Below the pieces are notes generated by a model that saw only the letters and a program-made list of their open reading frames with translations, was not told the origin of the DNA and did not search any database. A stretch of DNA of 35,847 nucleotides from Lysobacteraceae bacterium. Lineage in GTDB: Bacteria; Pseudomonadota; Gammaproteobacteria; Xanthomonadales; Rhodanobacteraceae. The stretch spans positions 1 through 35,847 of the forward strand of contig JAGWIC010000030.1 of assembly GCA_028866435.1 (NCBI GenBank). Reading direction: 5' to 3'. A program made the translations under genes and the position numbers. Shown here piece after piece: positions 15,797 to 25,853 of the stretch (its first letter is position 1; every line of letters begins with the position of its first letter).

Positions 15797-16499
15797 GCCG
15801 GGCCGGCTCGCCATCGAGCAGGAAGTCGGTGAACTGGAAGCGGCCGTCGCGCAGCACGGACTCGCCGCGGCGCAGCTTCAGTGGCTGGCGAAAGAGCGGG
15901 CCGGCGTAGCTGAGGGTGTGGAACTCGCCACGTTCGCCACAGGGATCGACGCCGGGCGGCAGCGCATCGAGCAGGGCGGCGTCGTAGTCGCGGCCGCAAT
16001 GGCTGGCGTCCAGTTGCTGGGTGTCCACGCAGCACAGCATGGCGCGATGGCCCTCGGCGATGAAGCGCCGCGACAGCGCGGCGGTGTCCTCGCCCCACAG
16101 CGGAAACAGCGGGCGCCAGTTGTCGCGCCCGAGCTGGCGCACGCGGTAGTCGCGCACGTCCTCCAGGAACAGGTCGCCGAACGCGCAGTGGCGGATCCCC
16201 GGCCAGCGCATGCGTGCCTCCACCAGGGCCCGGGCGTGCGCCTCCTCGTACGCTTCATTGCTGCCGGGCCAGTCCAGCGGCACCTCGAGCAGCGGCAGCC
16301 CGAGCGCGGCCGTTTGCGCCAGCAGGATCTCGCGCTGCACGCCGTGCATCGCCACCCGCTGGTAGCTGCGGTTGACCGTGGTGAGCAGGCCGACGACCTG
16401 CCATTGCGGGTCGGCCAGCAGGCGCTGCAGGGCGAGCAGGCAATCCTTGCCGCCGCTCCAGGCGAGCAGGGTGGGTTGGCGTCGTGGCGGGCTGTTCAT
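15777..16499 (-). CDS. PP-loop ATPase of the diphthine-ammonia ligase (Dph6) family
   Basis: The product has 240 residues. The PP-loop SGGKDC (15-20) near the amino end is the ATP-pyrophosphatase signature. HCAFGDLFLEDVRDYR and GERGEFHTLSYAGPLF are the further motifs of the Dph6/COG2102 family. In eukaryotes and archaea Dph6 adenylates and amidates diphthine on EF2. Bacteria have no diphthamide, so the role of bacterial members is not established. The start codon overlaps the histidine kinase stop (ATGA), and the downstream end overlaps the Mug-family gene. Co-expression with both is therefore very likely. Confidence 0.85.
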   Translation of the reverse strand: MNSPPRRQPTLLAWSGGKDCLLALQRLLADPQWQVVGLLTTVNRSYQRVAMHGVQREILLAQTAALGLPLLEVPLDWPGSNEAYEEAHARALVEARMRWPGIRHCAFGDLFLEDVRDYRVRQLGRDNWRPLFPLWGEDTAALSRRFIAEGHRAMLCCVDTQQLDASHCGRDYDAALLDALPPGVDPCGERGEFHTLSYAGPLFRQPLKLRRGESVLRDGRFQFTDFLLDGEPARHAATPA

Positions 16500-17923
16500 C
16501 GCGGCGGTGTCCGTGGGCTGGTTTCGTTCGGCCAGGCCAGCATCGCATGCAGGCGGTGCCCCTCGTCCAGTCGAAACTCCAGCCGCAGGCCGAGCGCCTC
16601 CGCCGCGGCACCGGCCAGCGCCAGGCCCAGCCCGGCGTGGCCGGCATGCGGCAGCTGCTTGCGCCAGAACCGGCGACCGACGTGGGGCAGGTCGGTGGCA
16701 TCCAGTTCGGGGGCGGCGTTGTCGATATCCAGGCCGTCGCCGCGCAGTAGGATGTTCACCGTGTCGCCGCTCGGCGCATAGGCGCAGGCATTGCCGAGCA
16801 GGTTGCCGACGACCACTTCGAGCAGGGCCGGGTCGGTATGCAGGCCGGCCGGTGGCGCGCCCTGGGTGCGCAGGGTGAGCCCGCGGCTGCTCGCCAGGGC
16901 CTGTTGCCGCTGCAGCTGCCGCTCCAGCCAGCTGTCCAGCGGCAACCACTGCGGGTGCGCCTGCTCCAGCCCGGATTGCAGCCGTGTCAACAGCAGCAGG
17001 GCGGTGACCGTGGCCTCCAGTTCGGCGCCGATCTGGCCGATTTCACCGAGGATGTCCGCCAGGCTGCGGCCGCTGGGGTAGCGCGCCTCCACTTCGGCCA
17101 GGGCGCGCAGCTCGGCCAGCCGGGTGCGGGTTTCGTGGGCCAGCCCGCTGGCGAACTGGCGTTCGCGGGCGAGCCCGTCATCCATGCGTTCGAGCACGTC
17201 GTTGAAGCGCGCGACCAGCGGGTCCAGTTCGTGGATGCCGCTGATCGCCAGCCGCTGGCCCGGCGCGTGCGGGCCGATGGTGTGCATGCGGTCGACCAGG
17301 GCGGTGATCGGACGCAGGCCGCGGCGCACCACCAGCGGCACCGCGACCAGGGCAATGATCAGTGCCAGTGCCGGGCTCAGCAGCAGGATCCAGTCGATCG
17401 CCAGCAGGATTTCGTTGGTGCCGGTGCGGTCCTGTTCGAACAACAGGAGGCAGTGGCGCGGCGGTTGGCCGGATGCGTGGGGTTGCCCGGCCGGCCCGCC
17501 GGCGCCGGTCGGGTTGAAGACGAAGGCATATTGCACGGCGCCCAGCTGCTGATGGCCGTGCTGCAGCCTGCTGAAGCGGGGCTTGCCGGCGACCCGGCCT
17601 GGCCAGCCCGCCGGCGTTGACGGCGGCGGCGGCGTGCTGCGCAGGGGCGGCATGCCGTCACAGCGCAGTTCGTAATAGGTCGGCGTGTCGGCCCCGAGCA
17701 CGTCGGGGTGATGCTGCGAAGGCGGCTCGTCCAGCGCCTCGTCCTGCTCCAGCTGGATCATCGTGCTCAGCGCATTGGCCTGGGTCAGCAGGTTTTGCCG
17801 GAAGCGGCCTTCCAGTTCATGGTCCACCCGCCAGTCCATCAGCTTGGCGCCGCCGCCGAGGATCAGCAGGGTGGTGAACACCAGCAAGGCGGTGATGCGG
17901 GACGATAGCGAAGCCAGCTTCAT
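16496..17923 (-). CDS. Membrane sensor histidine kinase with divergent motifs
   Basis: The product has 475 residues. Layout: TM1 (about 9-28), a periplasmic sensor of about 140 residues rich in Pro and Gly, TM2 (about 172-199), HAMP (about 200-250), H-box with H263, N-box with N378 (NLLGNACAYAP), and G2 GLGLALA (about 431-437). Two departures are notable. The H-box reads HETRTRL, so the usual Pro after HELRT is Arg. The G1 box reads DNAAP (401-405) instead of DxGxG. The order is QseC/TctE-like. It lies 13 bases downstream of its response regulator and overlaps the PP-loop gene. The signal is unknown. Confidence 0.9.
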   Translation of the reverse strand: MKLASLSSRITALLVFTTLLILGGGAKLMDWRVDHELEGRFRQNLLTQANALSTMIQLEQDEALDEPPSQHHPDVLGADTPTYYELRCDGMPPLRSTPPPPSTPAGWPGRVAGKPRFSRLQHGHQQLGAVQYAFVFNPTGAGGPAGQPHASGQPPRHCLLLFEQDRTGTNEILLAIDWILLLSPALALIIALVAVPLVVRRGLRPITALVDRMHTIGPHAPGQRLAISGIHELDPLVARFNDVLERMDDGLARERQFASGLAHETRTRLAELRALAEVEARYPSGRSLADILGEIGQIGAELEATVTALLLLTRLQSGLEQAHPQWLPLDSWLERQLQRQQALASSRGLTLRTQGAPPAGLHTDPALLEVVVGNLLGNACAYAPSGDTVNILLRGDGLDIDNAAPELDATDLPHVGRRFWRKQLPHAGHAGLGLALAGAAAEALGLRLEFRLDEGHRLHAMLAWPNETSPRTPPR

Positions 17924-17936
17924 GGCGACCGTGTGC

Positions 17937-18602
17937 TCAAGGGATCAGGTATCCCGCGCCGCGGCGGGTCTCGATCAGGCCGGGCAGGCCGGCGGCATCC
18001 AGCTTGCGGCGCAGGCCGAACACCAGGACCTCCACGCTGCGGTCGGACACTTCGCTGTCCGCGCCGGCGGTGCGCTCCAGGATCTCCAGGCGGGTGAAGG
18101 CGCGCCCGCGATGGCGCAGCAGCTGGCCCAGCACGGCGAATTCGCGCGGGGTCAGCGGCAGCCTCTGTCCGTTCACGCTGGCGCAGTGCGCGCGCGGGTC
18201 CCATTCCAGCGCGCCCAGGCTCAGGGTCAGCGGCTGCGCCTCCTGCGGGCGGCGCGCCAGCGCGTGCAGCCGGGCCACCAGTTCGTCGAAGGCGAACGGC
18301 TTGACCAGGTAGTCGTCCGCACCGGCATTGAGCGCCTCGATGCGGTCGCTCACCTGGTCGCGCGCCGACAGCACCAGCACCCGTGGGCGCTGGCCGCCGC
18401 TGGGCAGGGCGCGCAGCACGCCGATGCCGTCCAGCCGGGGCAGCATCAGGTCCAGCACCACCAGTTCGTAGTCGTAGCTGTCGAGGAAGCCACAGGCTTC
18501 CACGCCGTCGGCCGCCGCGTCCACGGTGAAGCCGGCGCCCTGCAGCCCGTGGCGCAGGGTCTGGCGCAGGCGTTCGGAGTCTTCCACCAGCAACAGTTTC
18601 AT
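17937..18602 (-). CDS. OmpR-family response regulator
   Basis: The product has 221 residues, beginning MKLLLVEDSERLRQTL. The receiver domain (1-118) has the acidic pair E7/D8, phospho-acceptor D51 (VVLDLMLPRLDG), S79 and K101 (YLVKPF). The C-terminal winged helix (about 128-221) ends RKLDAAGLPGLIETRRGAGYLIP, the OmpR/PhoB DNA-binding fold. It is first in a minus-strand operon with the kinase, the PP-loop enzyme and the Mug-like glycosylase. The same frame stays open for thousands of bases upstream, antisense to rng and yhdP, but the real start is the ATG at 18602. Confidence 0.95.
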   Translation of the reverse strand: MKLLLVEDSERLRQTLRHGLQGAGFTVDAAADGVEACGFLDSYDYELVVLDLMLPRLDGIGVLRALPSGGQRPRVLVLSARDQVSDRIEALNAGADDYLVKPFAFDELVARLHALARRPQEAQPLTLSLGALEWDPRAHCASVNGQRLPLTPREFAVLGQLLRHRGRAFTRLEILERTAGADSEVSDRSVEVLVFGLRRKLDAAGLPGLIETRRGAGYLIP

Positions 18603-18674
18603 GCGAGGTCTCGTTCGGGTCCGGTTCCATGCTAAAGCAATACCGTCCTGGCCGGCTGCGGCGTGCGCCATGCA

Positions 18675-18704
18675 TCGACAGCCTGCCCGCGCAGCCGCTA
18701 TAAA
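18675..18704 (+). promoter_or_regulatory. Candidate promoter of rng
   Basis: TCGACA (18675-18680) and TATAAA (18699-18704) are separated by 18 bases. Each matches the sigma-70 consensus in five of six positions. Transcription would start near 18711, leaving a short leader containing GGGAG (18718-18722) before the GTG start. It sits in the divergent region between rng and the response-regulator gene. I could not find a comparable promoter for the minus strand. Confidence 0.6.
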
Positions 18705-18728
18705 GATCGCCTGGCCTGGGAGTATGCG

Positions 18729-20207
18729 GTGAGCGAAGAAATCCTGATCAACGTGACACCGCGCGAGACGCGGGTCGGCGTGGTCGAGAACGGCATGTTG
18801 CAGGAGGTGCATGTCGAGCGGGCGTCCCGCCGCGGCTACGTCGGCAATGTCTACAAGGGTCGGGTGCAGCGGGTGATGCCAGGCATGCAGGCGGTGTTCG
18901 TCGAAATCGGGCTGGAGCGCGCGGCGTTCCTGCATGCCTCCGACATCGTGCGCCCCATGGCCGCGACGGCGGACGGAGGGGAGCCGAACGGCAACGGCCA
19001 GATGCCCTCGATCAGCGAGCTGGTGCACGAAGGCCAGGAGATCGTGGTGCAGGTGGTCAAGGACCCGATCAGCACCAAGGGCGCCCGCCTGTCGACGCAT
19101 CTGTCCATCCCGTCGCGCTACCTGGTGCTGCTGCCGTATGCGCGCACGCTGGGCATTTCCGCGCGTATCGAGGACGAGGCCGAGCGCCAGCGCCTGAAGG
19201 AGGTGCTCACCCCGCTGATCGGCGAGAGTCCGCTGGGCTACATCGTGCGCACCAATGCCGAGGGGCAGAGCGCCGAGTCGCTGGCCTTCGACGTGGCCTA
19301 CCTGACCAAGGTGTGGCGCGTGGTGCAGGAGAACATCGCCAAGGCCAGGATCGGGGAGCGGGTCTACGAGGAACTGTCGCTGCCGCTGCGCAGCCTGCGC
19401 GACATGCTCAACGAGGACATCGAGAAGGTGCGCGTGGACTCGCACGAGACCTTCGACAAGGTGGTCAAGTTCGTGCACAAGTTCATGCCGCAGCTGGACG
19501 ACCGGGTGGAGCACTACGACGGCGAGCGGCCGATTTTCGACCTCTACGGCGTCGAGGACGAAATGCAGCGGGCGCTGAAGAAGGAGGTGCCGCTCAAATC
19601 GGGCGGCTACCTGATCGTGGACCAGACCGAGGCGATGACCACGATCGACGTCAATACCGGTGCCTACCTGGGTACCCGCAACCTGGAGGAAACGGTTTAC
19701 CGCACCAACCTGGAAGCGGCGCAGGCGGCCGCGCGGCAGCTGCGCCTGCGCAACCTCGGCGGGATCATCATCATCGACTTCATCGACATGATCGACGAGG
19801 AACACAAGCGGCAAGTGCTGCGCATGCTGAACAAGGGGCTGGCGCGCGACCACGCCAAGACCACGGTCTATCCGATGTCGGCGCTGGGCCTGGTCGAGAT
19901 GACCCGCAAGCGCACCACCGAGAGCCTGGCCCGCCAGCTGTGCGAGCCTTGCCCCACCTGCAATGGGCGCGGGGTCCTGAAAACCGCCGAGACGGTGACC
20001 TACGAGATCTTCCGCGAGATCACGCGCGCGGTGCGCCAGTTCAATGCCGAGAAACTGCTGGTGATGGCCAACCCGGTGGTGGTGAACCGGATCCTGGAAG
20101 AGGAGTCCGGTGCGGTGGCCGAATTGGAAGAGTTCATCTCCAAAAGCATACGATTCCAGGCGGAAGAGCATTATTCGCAGGAACAATTCGATGTCGTCTT
20201 GCTGTAA
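18729..20207 (+). CDS. rng: Ribonuclease G
   Basis: The product has 492 residues (E. coli 489), starting with GTG as (M)SEEILINVTPRETRVG and preceded by GGGAG at 6 bases. RNase G cuts single-stranded AU-rich RNA and matures the 5' end of 16S rRNA. The S1 domain is at about 38-125. The DNase-I-like catalytic part has DQTEAMTTIDVNTG (D307 in the place of E. coli D304). The zinc-link CPTC is at 408-411. The RNase E C-terminal scaffold is absent, so this is G rather than E. In E. coli rng follows maf, whereas here a divergent two-component operon stands upstream. Confidence 0.97.
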   Translation: MSEEILINVTPRETRVGVVENGMLQEVHVERASRRGYVGNVYKGRVQRVMPGMQAVFVEIGLERAAFLHASDIVRPMAATADGGEPNGNGQMPSISELVHEGQEIVVQVVKDPISTKGARLSTHLSIPSRYLVLLPYARTLGISARIEDEAERQRLKEVLTPLIGESPLGYIVRTNAEGQSAESLAFDVAYLTKVWRVVQENIAKARIGERVYEELSLPLRSLRDMLNEDIEKVRVDSHETFDKVVKFVHKFMPQLDDRVEHYDGERPIFDLYGVEDEMQRALKKEVPLKSGGYLIVDQTEAMTTIDVNTGAYLGTRNLEETVYRTNLEAAQAAARQLRLRNLGGIIIIDFIDMIDEEHKRQVLRMLNKGLARDHAKTTVYPMSALGLVEMTRKRTTESLARQLCEPCPTCNGRGVLKTAETVTYEIFREITRAVRQFNAEKLLVMANPVVVNRILEEESGAVAELEEFISKSIRFQAEEHYSQEQFDVVLL

Positions 20208-20228
20208 AACCGGCCTGGACCGCCGCGC

Positions 20229-23200
20229 GTGAACCGGCTGTGGCAGCGGAGGCTGCATCGCTGTGCCCGCGGCATGGCCTGGCTCGGTGGCGGCGCACTG
20301 ATCGCGCTGGCCGTGCTGGCGGCGGTGGCGCAGCTGACCCTGCCGCTGCTGGCGCGCCATCCCGGCTGGGTGGCGGCGCAGCTCGGCGAACGCCTGCAGC
20401 GCCCGGTCAGCATCGTCTCGATGGAGGGGCGCTGGACCGGCTCCGGCCCCGAGTTCGTGCTGCACGGGGTGACCATCGGCGCGGCCGGTGGCCAGGGCGG
20501 GCCGCTGCTGCAGCTGCCCGAGTCCACGCTGAAGCTCGATTTTGGCGGCTGGCTGCTGCCTTCGCGCCACCTGATCAATTTTCATGTGCGCGGCCTGCAG
20601 CTGGACCTGCTGCGCGATGCCGCGGGCTGGCACGTCAATGGCGTCGGCCTTGCCGGTGGCGCGGGCCGGCAGCCGCCCTCGCTCGGCCCGCTGTCCGCGG
20701 ATCTGTGGCTGGAGGATCTGCGCATCGTGGTGAGCGACAACGTGCTGCACACGCACTACACGCTGCGGTCGCCGCAACTGCGCCTGAGCCACCAGGGCGA
20801 CCAGCTCCGCGTCGGCGGCAGCCTGCAGCGCGAGGGCGTGGCGGCGGCAGCGGTGCGCATGGCCGGGCGTTTCCGTGACGATGGAAGCGCCGGCCGGGTA
20901 TGGGTCGGCGTCGACGGGGCCGAACTCAAGCCCTTGCTCGACGGTATCGACATGGGCGGCTACTCGCTCGACGGCGGCGCGGGCCGGTTGTCGGCGTGGC
21001 TGGACTGGAACAAGGGACAGGTCACCCAATGCCTGGTCCGCTTCGAGCTGGACCGGCTGCTGGTGCGCGCGCCCGGCGGCGGTGAGGCCAGCGTCGCCTC
21101 GTTGCATGGGCTGGCGGGGCTGGCGCGAACCGGTGATGATTATCGGCTGCGCTGGGCGGGCGACGATGGCAGTGCCATGGTGCTGGCGCTGCAGCAGCCG
21201 GGCACGGCCCAGGCCAGCGTGGCAGTGGCGGCGCGCGAGCTGCAACTGCAACCGTTGCTGCCGTGGCTGGCGCTGGCCCCGCACATGTCGGCGGCGCTGT
21301 CGCCGTGGCTGGGTAGCGGGCACCCCCGCGGCGATCTCAGCCAGCTGACGATGCAGTGGACGCGGGCCGGCGGCCTGCAGGCGCTCGATGCGCGGTTCGC
21401 CGGCCTGGCGATCGACCCGGTCGGCAAGCTGCCCGGCGTGAGCGGCCTGCAGGGGCGGCTGCGCGGCGATGCCGAGGCGATTTCGCTGGAGTTGCCACCG
21501 CAGCCGGCCACCGTGCAGTTTCCTGCGGACTTCCGGCAACCGTTCGTGCTGTCCAACCTCGCCGGCACGCTGGCGTTCTGGCCGCAGGACGGCGACTGGC
21601 ATGTCGGCGTGGATACGCTGGATTTCAGCGGCGCCGGTTATGTCGGCCAGGCGCTCGGCGAGGTCGTCCTGCCGGCGCAGGGTGGCGCGCCGTTCGTCGA
21701 TGCCTATGCCTCGCTGGATCATGCCGACGTGACCGCCGCCAAGCTGTTCTGGCCGACCCGTTCGATGTCCGCCGGCACCATCGAGTGGCTGGACCGGGCA
21801 CTGGTGGCCGGTCGCGTCGACGAGGGGCAGGTGCTGCTGCGCGGCCACATGGCGGACTGGCCTTTCCGCCACCACGAAGGGCGCTTCGAGGCGCGCGCCG
21901 TCGTCAGCGGCCTCACCCTCGATTACGGCAAGGACTGGCCGCAGGCCGAAGGCGTCAGCGCCGTCGCCCAGTTCGTCGATACCGGCATGCTGGTCGAGGC
22001 CAGTGCCGGCCAGTCGCTGGGGGTCAAGGCGAGCAGCGCGGTGGCGCTGATCCCCGATTTCGCCGATGGCCTGCTCGATCTCAACGTGCATGGCGGTGGC
22101 AGTGGCGGCAAGTTGATGGAGTTCGTGCGCAAGAGCCCCATCGGCATCCATCAGGCCGATACCCTGGCCAAGCTCACGGTGGGCGGCACGGGCAGCTTTC
22201 GCTTCCACCTGAGCCTGCCGCTGAAGCACATCGCCGATGCCCGCCTCGACGGGTCCGCCCAGTTGAAGGACGCCGACCTGACCGCGCCCGAATGGAAGCT
22301 CAAGCTGGACAAGCTGAGCGGGCCGCTCAGCTTCGACCTGCACGGCATGCGCGCCGGCCCGCTGGACGCCGGTTTTCGCGGGCAGCCCTCGACCCTGACC
22401 CTGGCCGTCGCCGGTGCCAACAGTGACCCCGACACCGTGCTGTCGGCCCAGTTGCAGGGTGGCTACAGCCTGGCCGAGCTGGTGCGGGATTACCCCTCGC
22501 TGGCCTGGCTCGGCTCGCTCGCCGACGGTCGCAGCGATTTCAGCATCGGCCTGAGCATCGCCCACCATGCCGGCAGCGATGCCCTGGCGCAGACCCTGAG
22601 CGTGGATTCGCCATTGACGGGCATGACACTGAAGCTGCCGGCACCGTTGGGCAAGCCGGCGGACGCGCGCTTGCCGCTGCATCTGAGCATGAGCCTGCCG
22701 GTCGCGGGCAGCGACCTGCAGATAGCGCTGGGGCAGGTGATGCGAGGTCGTTTCCGACTGGCCGACGACACCCATCCGCTGGCGGCGACCCTGGCGTTCG
22801 GCACCGAGATGCCGCAAACCCTGCCGCCGCGGGACCTCCGCATCCGCGGTCACGCCGCCGAGCTGGATGTCACCGGCTGGGTACAGCAGGCGGCGGCCGG
22901 CAGCGGTGGCGGTGGCCCGGGGCTGGAGAGCATCGAGGTCAGTACCGACAAGGCGAGCTGGTTCGGGCGGCAGCTGGGGGCACTCAAGATCGACGCCGCG
23001 CCGCAAGCGGACGTGCTCAGCGTCGATGTCGACGGGCCGGCGATGCTCGGCAATTTCCGCATCCCCACGCAGGAGCTGGGCAAGCGCGGCGTCACCGCGC
23101 GGCTGCAGCGGCTGTACTGGCCGCAGGCGCCGGCCATGGCCGGCACGGGGCACGCCGGGGGTGCGGCCGCTGCCGCCAACAAGCCGGCCGTGGCCGGCGC

Positions 23201-24164
23201 TGCGGTCGCGGCCGGCTCCCAGGCGGTGCCGCCCGATCCCGCCGATACCGGCATCGACCCCGCGGCGCTGCCGCCATTCCACCTGTGGGTGGGGCAACTG
23301 CGCCTGGGCGACGCCAAGCTCGGCGAGGCGCGTCTGGAAACCTGGCCGACGCCCGCGGGCATGCACATCGAACAATTGCGGGCGCTTTCCAGCCAGGTGC
23401 AGGTCACCGCCAGCGGCGACTGGAACGGCAGTGCCAGCAACAGCACCACCCACATGCGCATCAGCTTCGCTGCCGAGAACCTGGGCGCCATGCTTGGCGC
23501 GTTCGGCTTCAAGGGCCTGGTGGACGGCGGCAAGACGCACGATCAGCTCGATGCCAGCTGGCCGGGCGGTCCCAGCGACATCAACATGGCGACGATGAGC
23601 GGCGCGCTCCATATCGACGTGCGCGACGGCCGCATCCCCGAAGTCACATCCCCCGGCGTCGGCCGCCTGCTCGGCCTGGTCTCGCTGGCCGACCTGCCGC
23701 GCCGGCTGACCCTGGACTTCGGCGACGTGTTCGGCAAGGGCCTGGGCTTCGACTCGATCACCGGCGACTTCCAGCTGGCCAATGGCAACGCCACCACCAG
23801 CAACCTGCTGATCGCCGGCCCGTCCGCCAACATCAGCGTCAGCGGCCGCACCGGCCTGCGTGCCAGGGACTACGACCAGCAGATGCACGTGATGCCGCAC
23901 GTCGGCAACAGCCTGCCACTGGTCGGCGCCGTGGTGGGCGGGCCGATCGGCGCCGCGGCCGGCCTCGCCATGCAGGGCCTGCTCGGCGGAGGGCTGAACA
24001 TGGCGGCCAGCGCACGCTACCGGATCACCGGCAGCTGGGATGCGCCGGTGATCACCCTGATCGAAAAGCGTGGCGATGTCGCGCCGCCGCCGCCACCCCT
24101 GCTGGGGCCGGCTGCCGCCGGCAGCGCGGTGTCGCCAGCGGCGGCCAGCTCAGTCAAGCCCTGA
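20229..24164 (+). CDS. yhdP: YhdP-family AsmA-like protein (lipid transport to the outer membrane)
   Basis: The product has 1311 residues (E. coli YhdP 1266), with a GTG start 21 bases after rng. One N-terminal membrane segment lies at about 15-37, followed by a very long periplasmic repeat-beta (DUF3971/AsmA-like) region. The C-terminal AsmA-type motif is clear ([16 protein letters not shown], about residue 1125 on). Family members TamB, YhdP and YdbH bridge the periplasm and carry phospholipids to the outer membrane. An Ala/Pro-rich linker lies near residues 978-1015. Conserved synteny with rng and tldD supports the call. Confidence 0.92.
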   Translation: MNRLWQRRLHRCARGMAWLGGGALIALAVLAAVAQLTLPLLARHPGWVAAQLGERLQRPVSIVSMEGRWTGSGPEFVLHGVTIGAAGGQGGPLLQLPESTLKLDFGGWLLPSRHLINFHVRGLQLDLLRDAAGWHVNGVGLAGGAGRQPPSLGPLSADLWLEDLRIVVSDNVLHTHYTLRSPQLRLSHQGDQLRVGGSLQREGVAAAAVRMAGRFRDDGSAGRVWVGVDGAELKPLLDGIDMGGYSLDGGAGRLSAWLDWNKGQVTQCLVRFELDRLLVRAPGGGEASVASLHGLAGLARTGDDYRLRWAGDDGSAMVLALQQPGTAQASVAVAARELQLQPLLPWLALAPHMSAALSPWLGSGHPRGDLSQLTMQWTRAGGLQALDARFAGLAIDPVGKLPGVSGLQGRLRGDAEAISLELPPQPATVQFPADFRQPFVLSNLAGTLAFWPQDGDWHVGVDTLDFSGAGYVGQALGEVVLPAQGGAPFVDAYASLDHADVTAAKLFWPTRSMSAGTIEWLDRALVAGRVDEGQVLLRGHMADWPFRHHEGRFEARAVVSGLTLDYGKDWPQAEGVSAVAQFVDTGMLVEASAGQSLGVKASSAVALIPDFADGLLDLNVHGGGSGGKLMEFVRKSPIGIHQADTLAKLTVGGTGSFRFHLSLPLKHIADARLDGSAQLKDADLTAPEWKLKLDKLSGPLSFDLHGMRAGPLDAGFRGQPSTLTLAVAGANSDPDTVLSAQLQGGYSLAELVRDYPSLAWLGSLADGRSDFSIGLSIAHHAGSDALAQTLSVDSPLTGMTLKLPAPLGKPADARLPLHLSMSLPVAGSDLQIALGQVMRGRFRLADDTHPLAATLAFGTEMPQTLPPRDLRIRGHAAELDVTGWVQQAAAGSGGGGPGLESIEVSTDKASWFGRQLGALKIDAAPQADVLSVDVDGPAMLGNFRIPTQELGKRGVTARLQRLYWPQAPAMAGTGHAGGAAAAANKPAVAGAAVAAGSQAVPPDPADTGIDPAALPPFHLWVGQLRLGDAKLGEARLETWPTPAGMHIEQLRALSSQVQVTASGDWNGSASNSTTHMRISFAAENLGAMLGAFGFKGLVDGGKTHDQLDASWPGGPSDINMATMSGALHIDVRDGRIPEVTSPGVGRLLGLVSLADLPRRLTLDFGDVFGKGLGFDSITGDFQLANGNATTSNLLIAGPSANISVSGRTGLRARDYDQQMHVMPHVGNSLPLVGAVVGGPIGAAAGLAMQGLLGGGLNMAASARYRITGSWDAPVITLIEKRGDVAPPPPPLLGPAAAGSAVSPAAASSVKP

Positions 24165-24282
24165 TCCGCCACCACCGGCGGCGCGGCGGGTCGCAGCTGC
24201 ACCTGGCGGCAAGGCTTTAAACCGGATGGCGGCGCCCCCATCTGGGGTGATTCCCGACCGACCGCAGACGAAGCCGAGACCG
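24165..24282 (+). other. Gap between yhdP and tldD
   Basis: The 118 bases contain a short hairpin (CCGCC with GGCGG, about 24166-24181) and a CCCC/GGGG dyad near 24236-24248. No good promoter or terminator was found. The tldD frame is open through the gap, but no homologous amino end is encoded there. rng, yhdP and tldD are probably one transcript. Confidence 0.4.
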
Positions 24283-25722
24283 ATGGACTCCCTGATCACC
24301 CTGGCCGCCAGCAAGCTGCTGCTCCCCGGCGGCATCGCCACCGGCGATCTCGACCACGTATTCACCCAGCTGATGGGGCCGTCCATCGACGCCGCGGATC
24401 TGTATTTCCAGCACTCGCGCAGCGAGTCGTGGTTGCTGGAGGAGGGCATCGTCAAGGACGGCAGCCACTCGATCGAGCAGGGCGTGGGCGTGCGCGCCAT
24501 CTCGGGCGAGAAGACCGGCTTCGCCTATTCCGACGAAATCGTGCTGCCGCAGTTGCTGGAGGCCTCCCGCGCCGCGCGGGCGATCGCCCAGGATGGCAAG
24601 GGCGCCGGCCGGCCCCTGGCGCTGAACGGCGCGCGGCAGCTGTATCCGGCGATCGATCCGGTCGAAAGCCTGCCCAACCCGGACAAGATCGCCCTGCTGC
24701 GCGAGGTCGATGCCCATGCGCGTGCGCGCGATCCGCGCGTCAGGCAGGTGATCGTCAGCCTCGCCGCCACCATCGACACCATCCTCATCGCCGCCTCCGA
24801 CGGCACCCTGGCCGCGGACGTTCGTCCGCTGGTGCGGCTGAACGTGCAGGTGATCGCCGAGCAGAACGGCCGCCGCGAACAGGGCAGCTCCGGCGGCGGC
24901 GGTCGCTACGGCTATCGCGAACTGCTCGCCAACGGTCGCGCGCTGGCCTTCGCCGACGAGGCGGTACGCCAGGCGCTGGTGAACCTGGACTCGGTCGACG
25001 CCCCCGCCGGGCAGATGACCGTGGTGCTCGGCCCGGGCTGGCCCGGCGTGCTGCTGCACGAAGCGATCGGCCACGGCCTGGAGGGCGATTTCAACCGCAA
25101 GGGCAGCTCCGCGTTCTCCGGCCGCATCGGCCAGCGCGTCGCGGCCAAGGGCGTCACCATCGTCGACGACGGCACCCTGCCGGGCCGCCGCGGCTCGCTC
25201 AGCATCGACGACGAGGGCACCCCGACCGAGTGCACCACCCTGATCGAGGACGGCATCCTCAAGGGCTACATGCAGGACAAGCTCAACGCGCGGCTGATGG
25301 GCATGGCCCCCACCGGCAACGGCCGCCGCGAGTCGTTCACCGCGCTGCCGCTGCCGCGCATGACCAATACCTACATGCTGGCCGGCTCGCACGATCCGCA
25401 GGAGATCATCCGCTCGGTGAAGAAGGGGCTTTACGCGCCGAATTTCGGCGGCGGCCAGGTCGACATCACCAATGGCAAGTTCACCTTCTCCGCCTCCGAG
25501 GCCTACCTGATCGAGGATGGCCGGATCACCCGCCCGGTGAAGGGCGCCACCCTGATCGGCAGCGGCCCCGAGGTGCTCAACCGGGTCTCGATGATCGGCA
25601 ACGATCTGCAGCTCGACGAGGGCGTCGGCGTGTGCGGCAAGGACGGCCAGAGCGTGCCTGTCGGCGTCGGCCAGCCGACCCTGAAGATCGATGCGATGAC
25701 GGTCGGCGGCACCGCGTCCTGA
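24283..25722 (+). CDS. tldD: Metalloprotease TldD
   Basis: The product has 479 residues (E. coli 481), beginning [18 protein letters not shown]. TldD with its partner TldE/PmbA forms a heterodimeric zinc peptidase that trims peptides such as microcin B17 and CcdA. The zinc motif HEAIGH is at 259-264, and the third ligand is C451 in GVCGKDGQS (E. coli C454). The Gly-rich [12 protein letters not shown] (202-213) is also typical. The start is chosen by family length; the frame extends upstream without similarity. pmbA/tldE is not in this window. Confidence 0.95.
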   Translation: MDSLITLAASKLLLPGGIATGDLDHVFTQLMGPSIDAADLYFQHSRSESWLLEEGIVKDGSHSIEQGVGVRAISGEKTGFAYSDEIVLPQLLEASRAARAIAQDGKGAGRPLALNGARQLYPAIDPVESLPNPDKIALLREVDAHARARDPRVRQVIVSLAATIDTILIAASDGTLAADVRPLVRLNVQVIAEQNGRREQGSSGGGGRYGYRELLANGRALAFADEAVRQALVNLDSVDAPAGQMTVVLGPGWPGVLLHEAIGHGLEGDFNRKGSSAFSGRIGQRVAAKGVTIVDDGTLPGRRGSLSIDDEGTPTECTTLIEDGILKGYMQDKLNARLMGMAPTGNGRRESFTALPLPRMTNTYMLAGSHDPQEIIRSVKKGLYAPNFGGGQVDITNGKFTFSASEAYLIEDGRITRPVKGATLIGSGPEVLNRVSMIGNDLQLDEGVGVCGKDGQSVPVGVGQPTLKIDAMTVGGTAS

Positions 25723-25794
25723 TAGCGCACCCAGCGTGCCCGGCTGATCGGCAGCGCCTTCCGGCGTGATGCCGTGGGTGTCCGGCCGCAGGGC

Positions 25795-25844
25795 TTGACG
25801 CAACCATTTACGCGTGTAAACATAAGTTCATTTACATACGTAAA
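25795..25844 (+). promoter_or_regulatory. blaI promoter with two dyad operators
   Basis: A -35-like TTGACG (25795-25800) is followed after 16-17 bases by a weak AT-rich -10 region (TAAACAT, 25817-25823). Two copies of the dyad TTTAC-N4-GTAAA lie at 25807-25820 and 25831-25844, with centres 24 bases apart. The first overlaps the spacer and -10, and the second covers the expected start site. This arrangement is typical of BlaI/MecI autorepression, where dimers bind dyads containing TAC/GTA half-sites. Confidence 0.75.
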
Positions 25845-25853
25845 CGGTGCGCC

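Noticed and set aside
18603-23900. A reading frame of the response regulator staying open for about 5.3 kb upstream on the minus strand, antisense to rng and yhdP
   Set aside because: rng and yhdP on the plus strand have clear family matches. In very GC-rich DNA the antisense frame often lacks stops. The encoded sequence is His/Gln/Arg-rich and resembles no protein.
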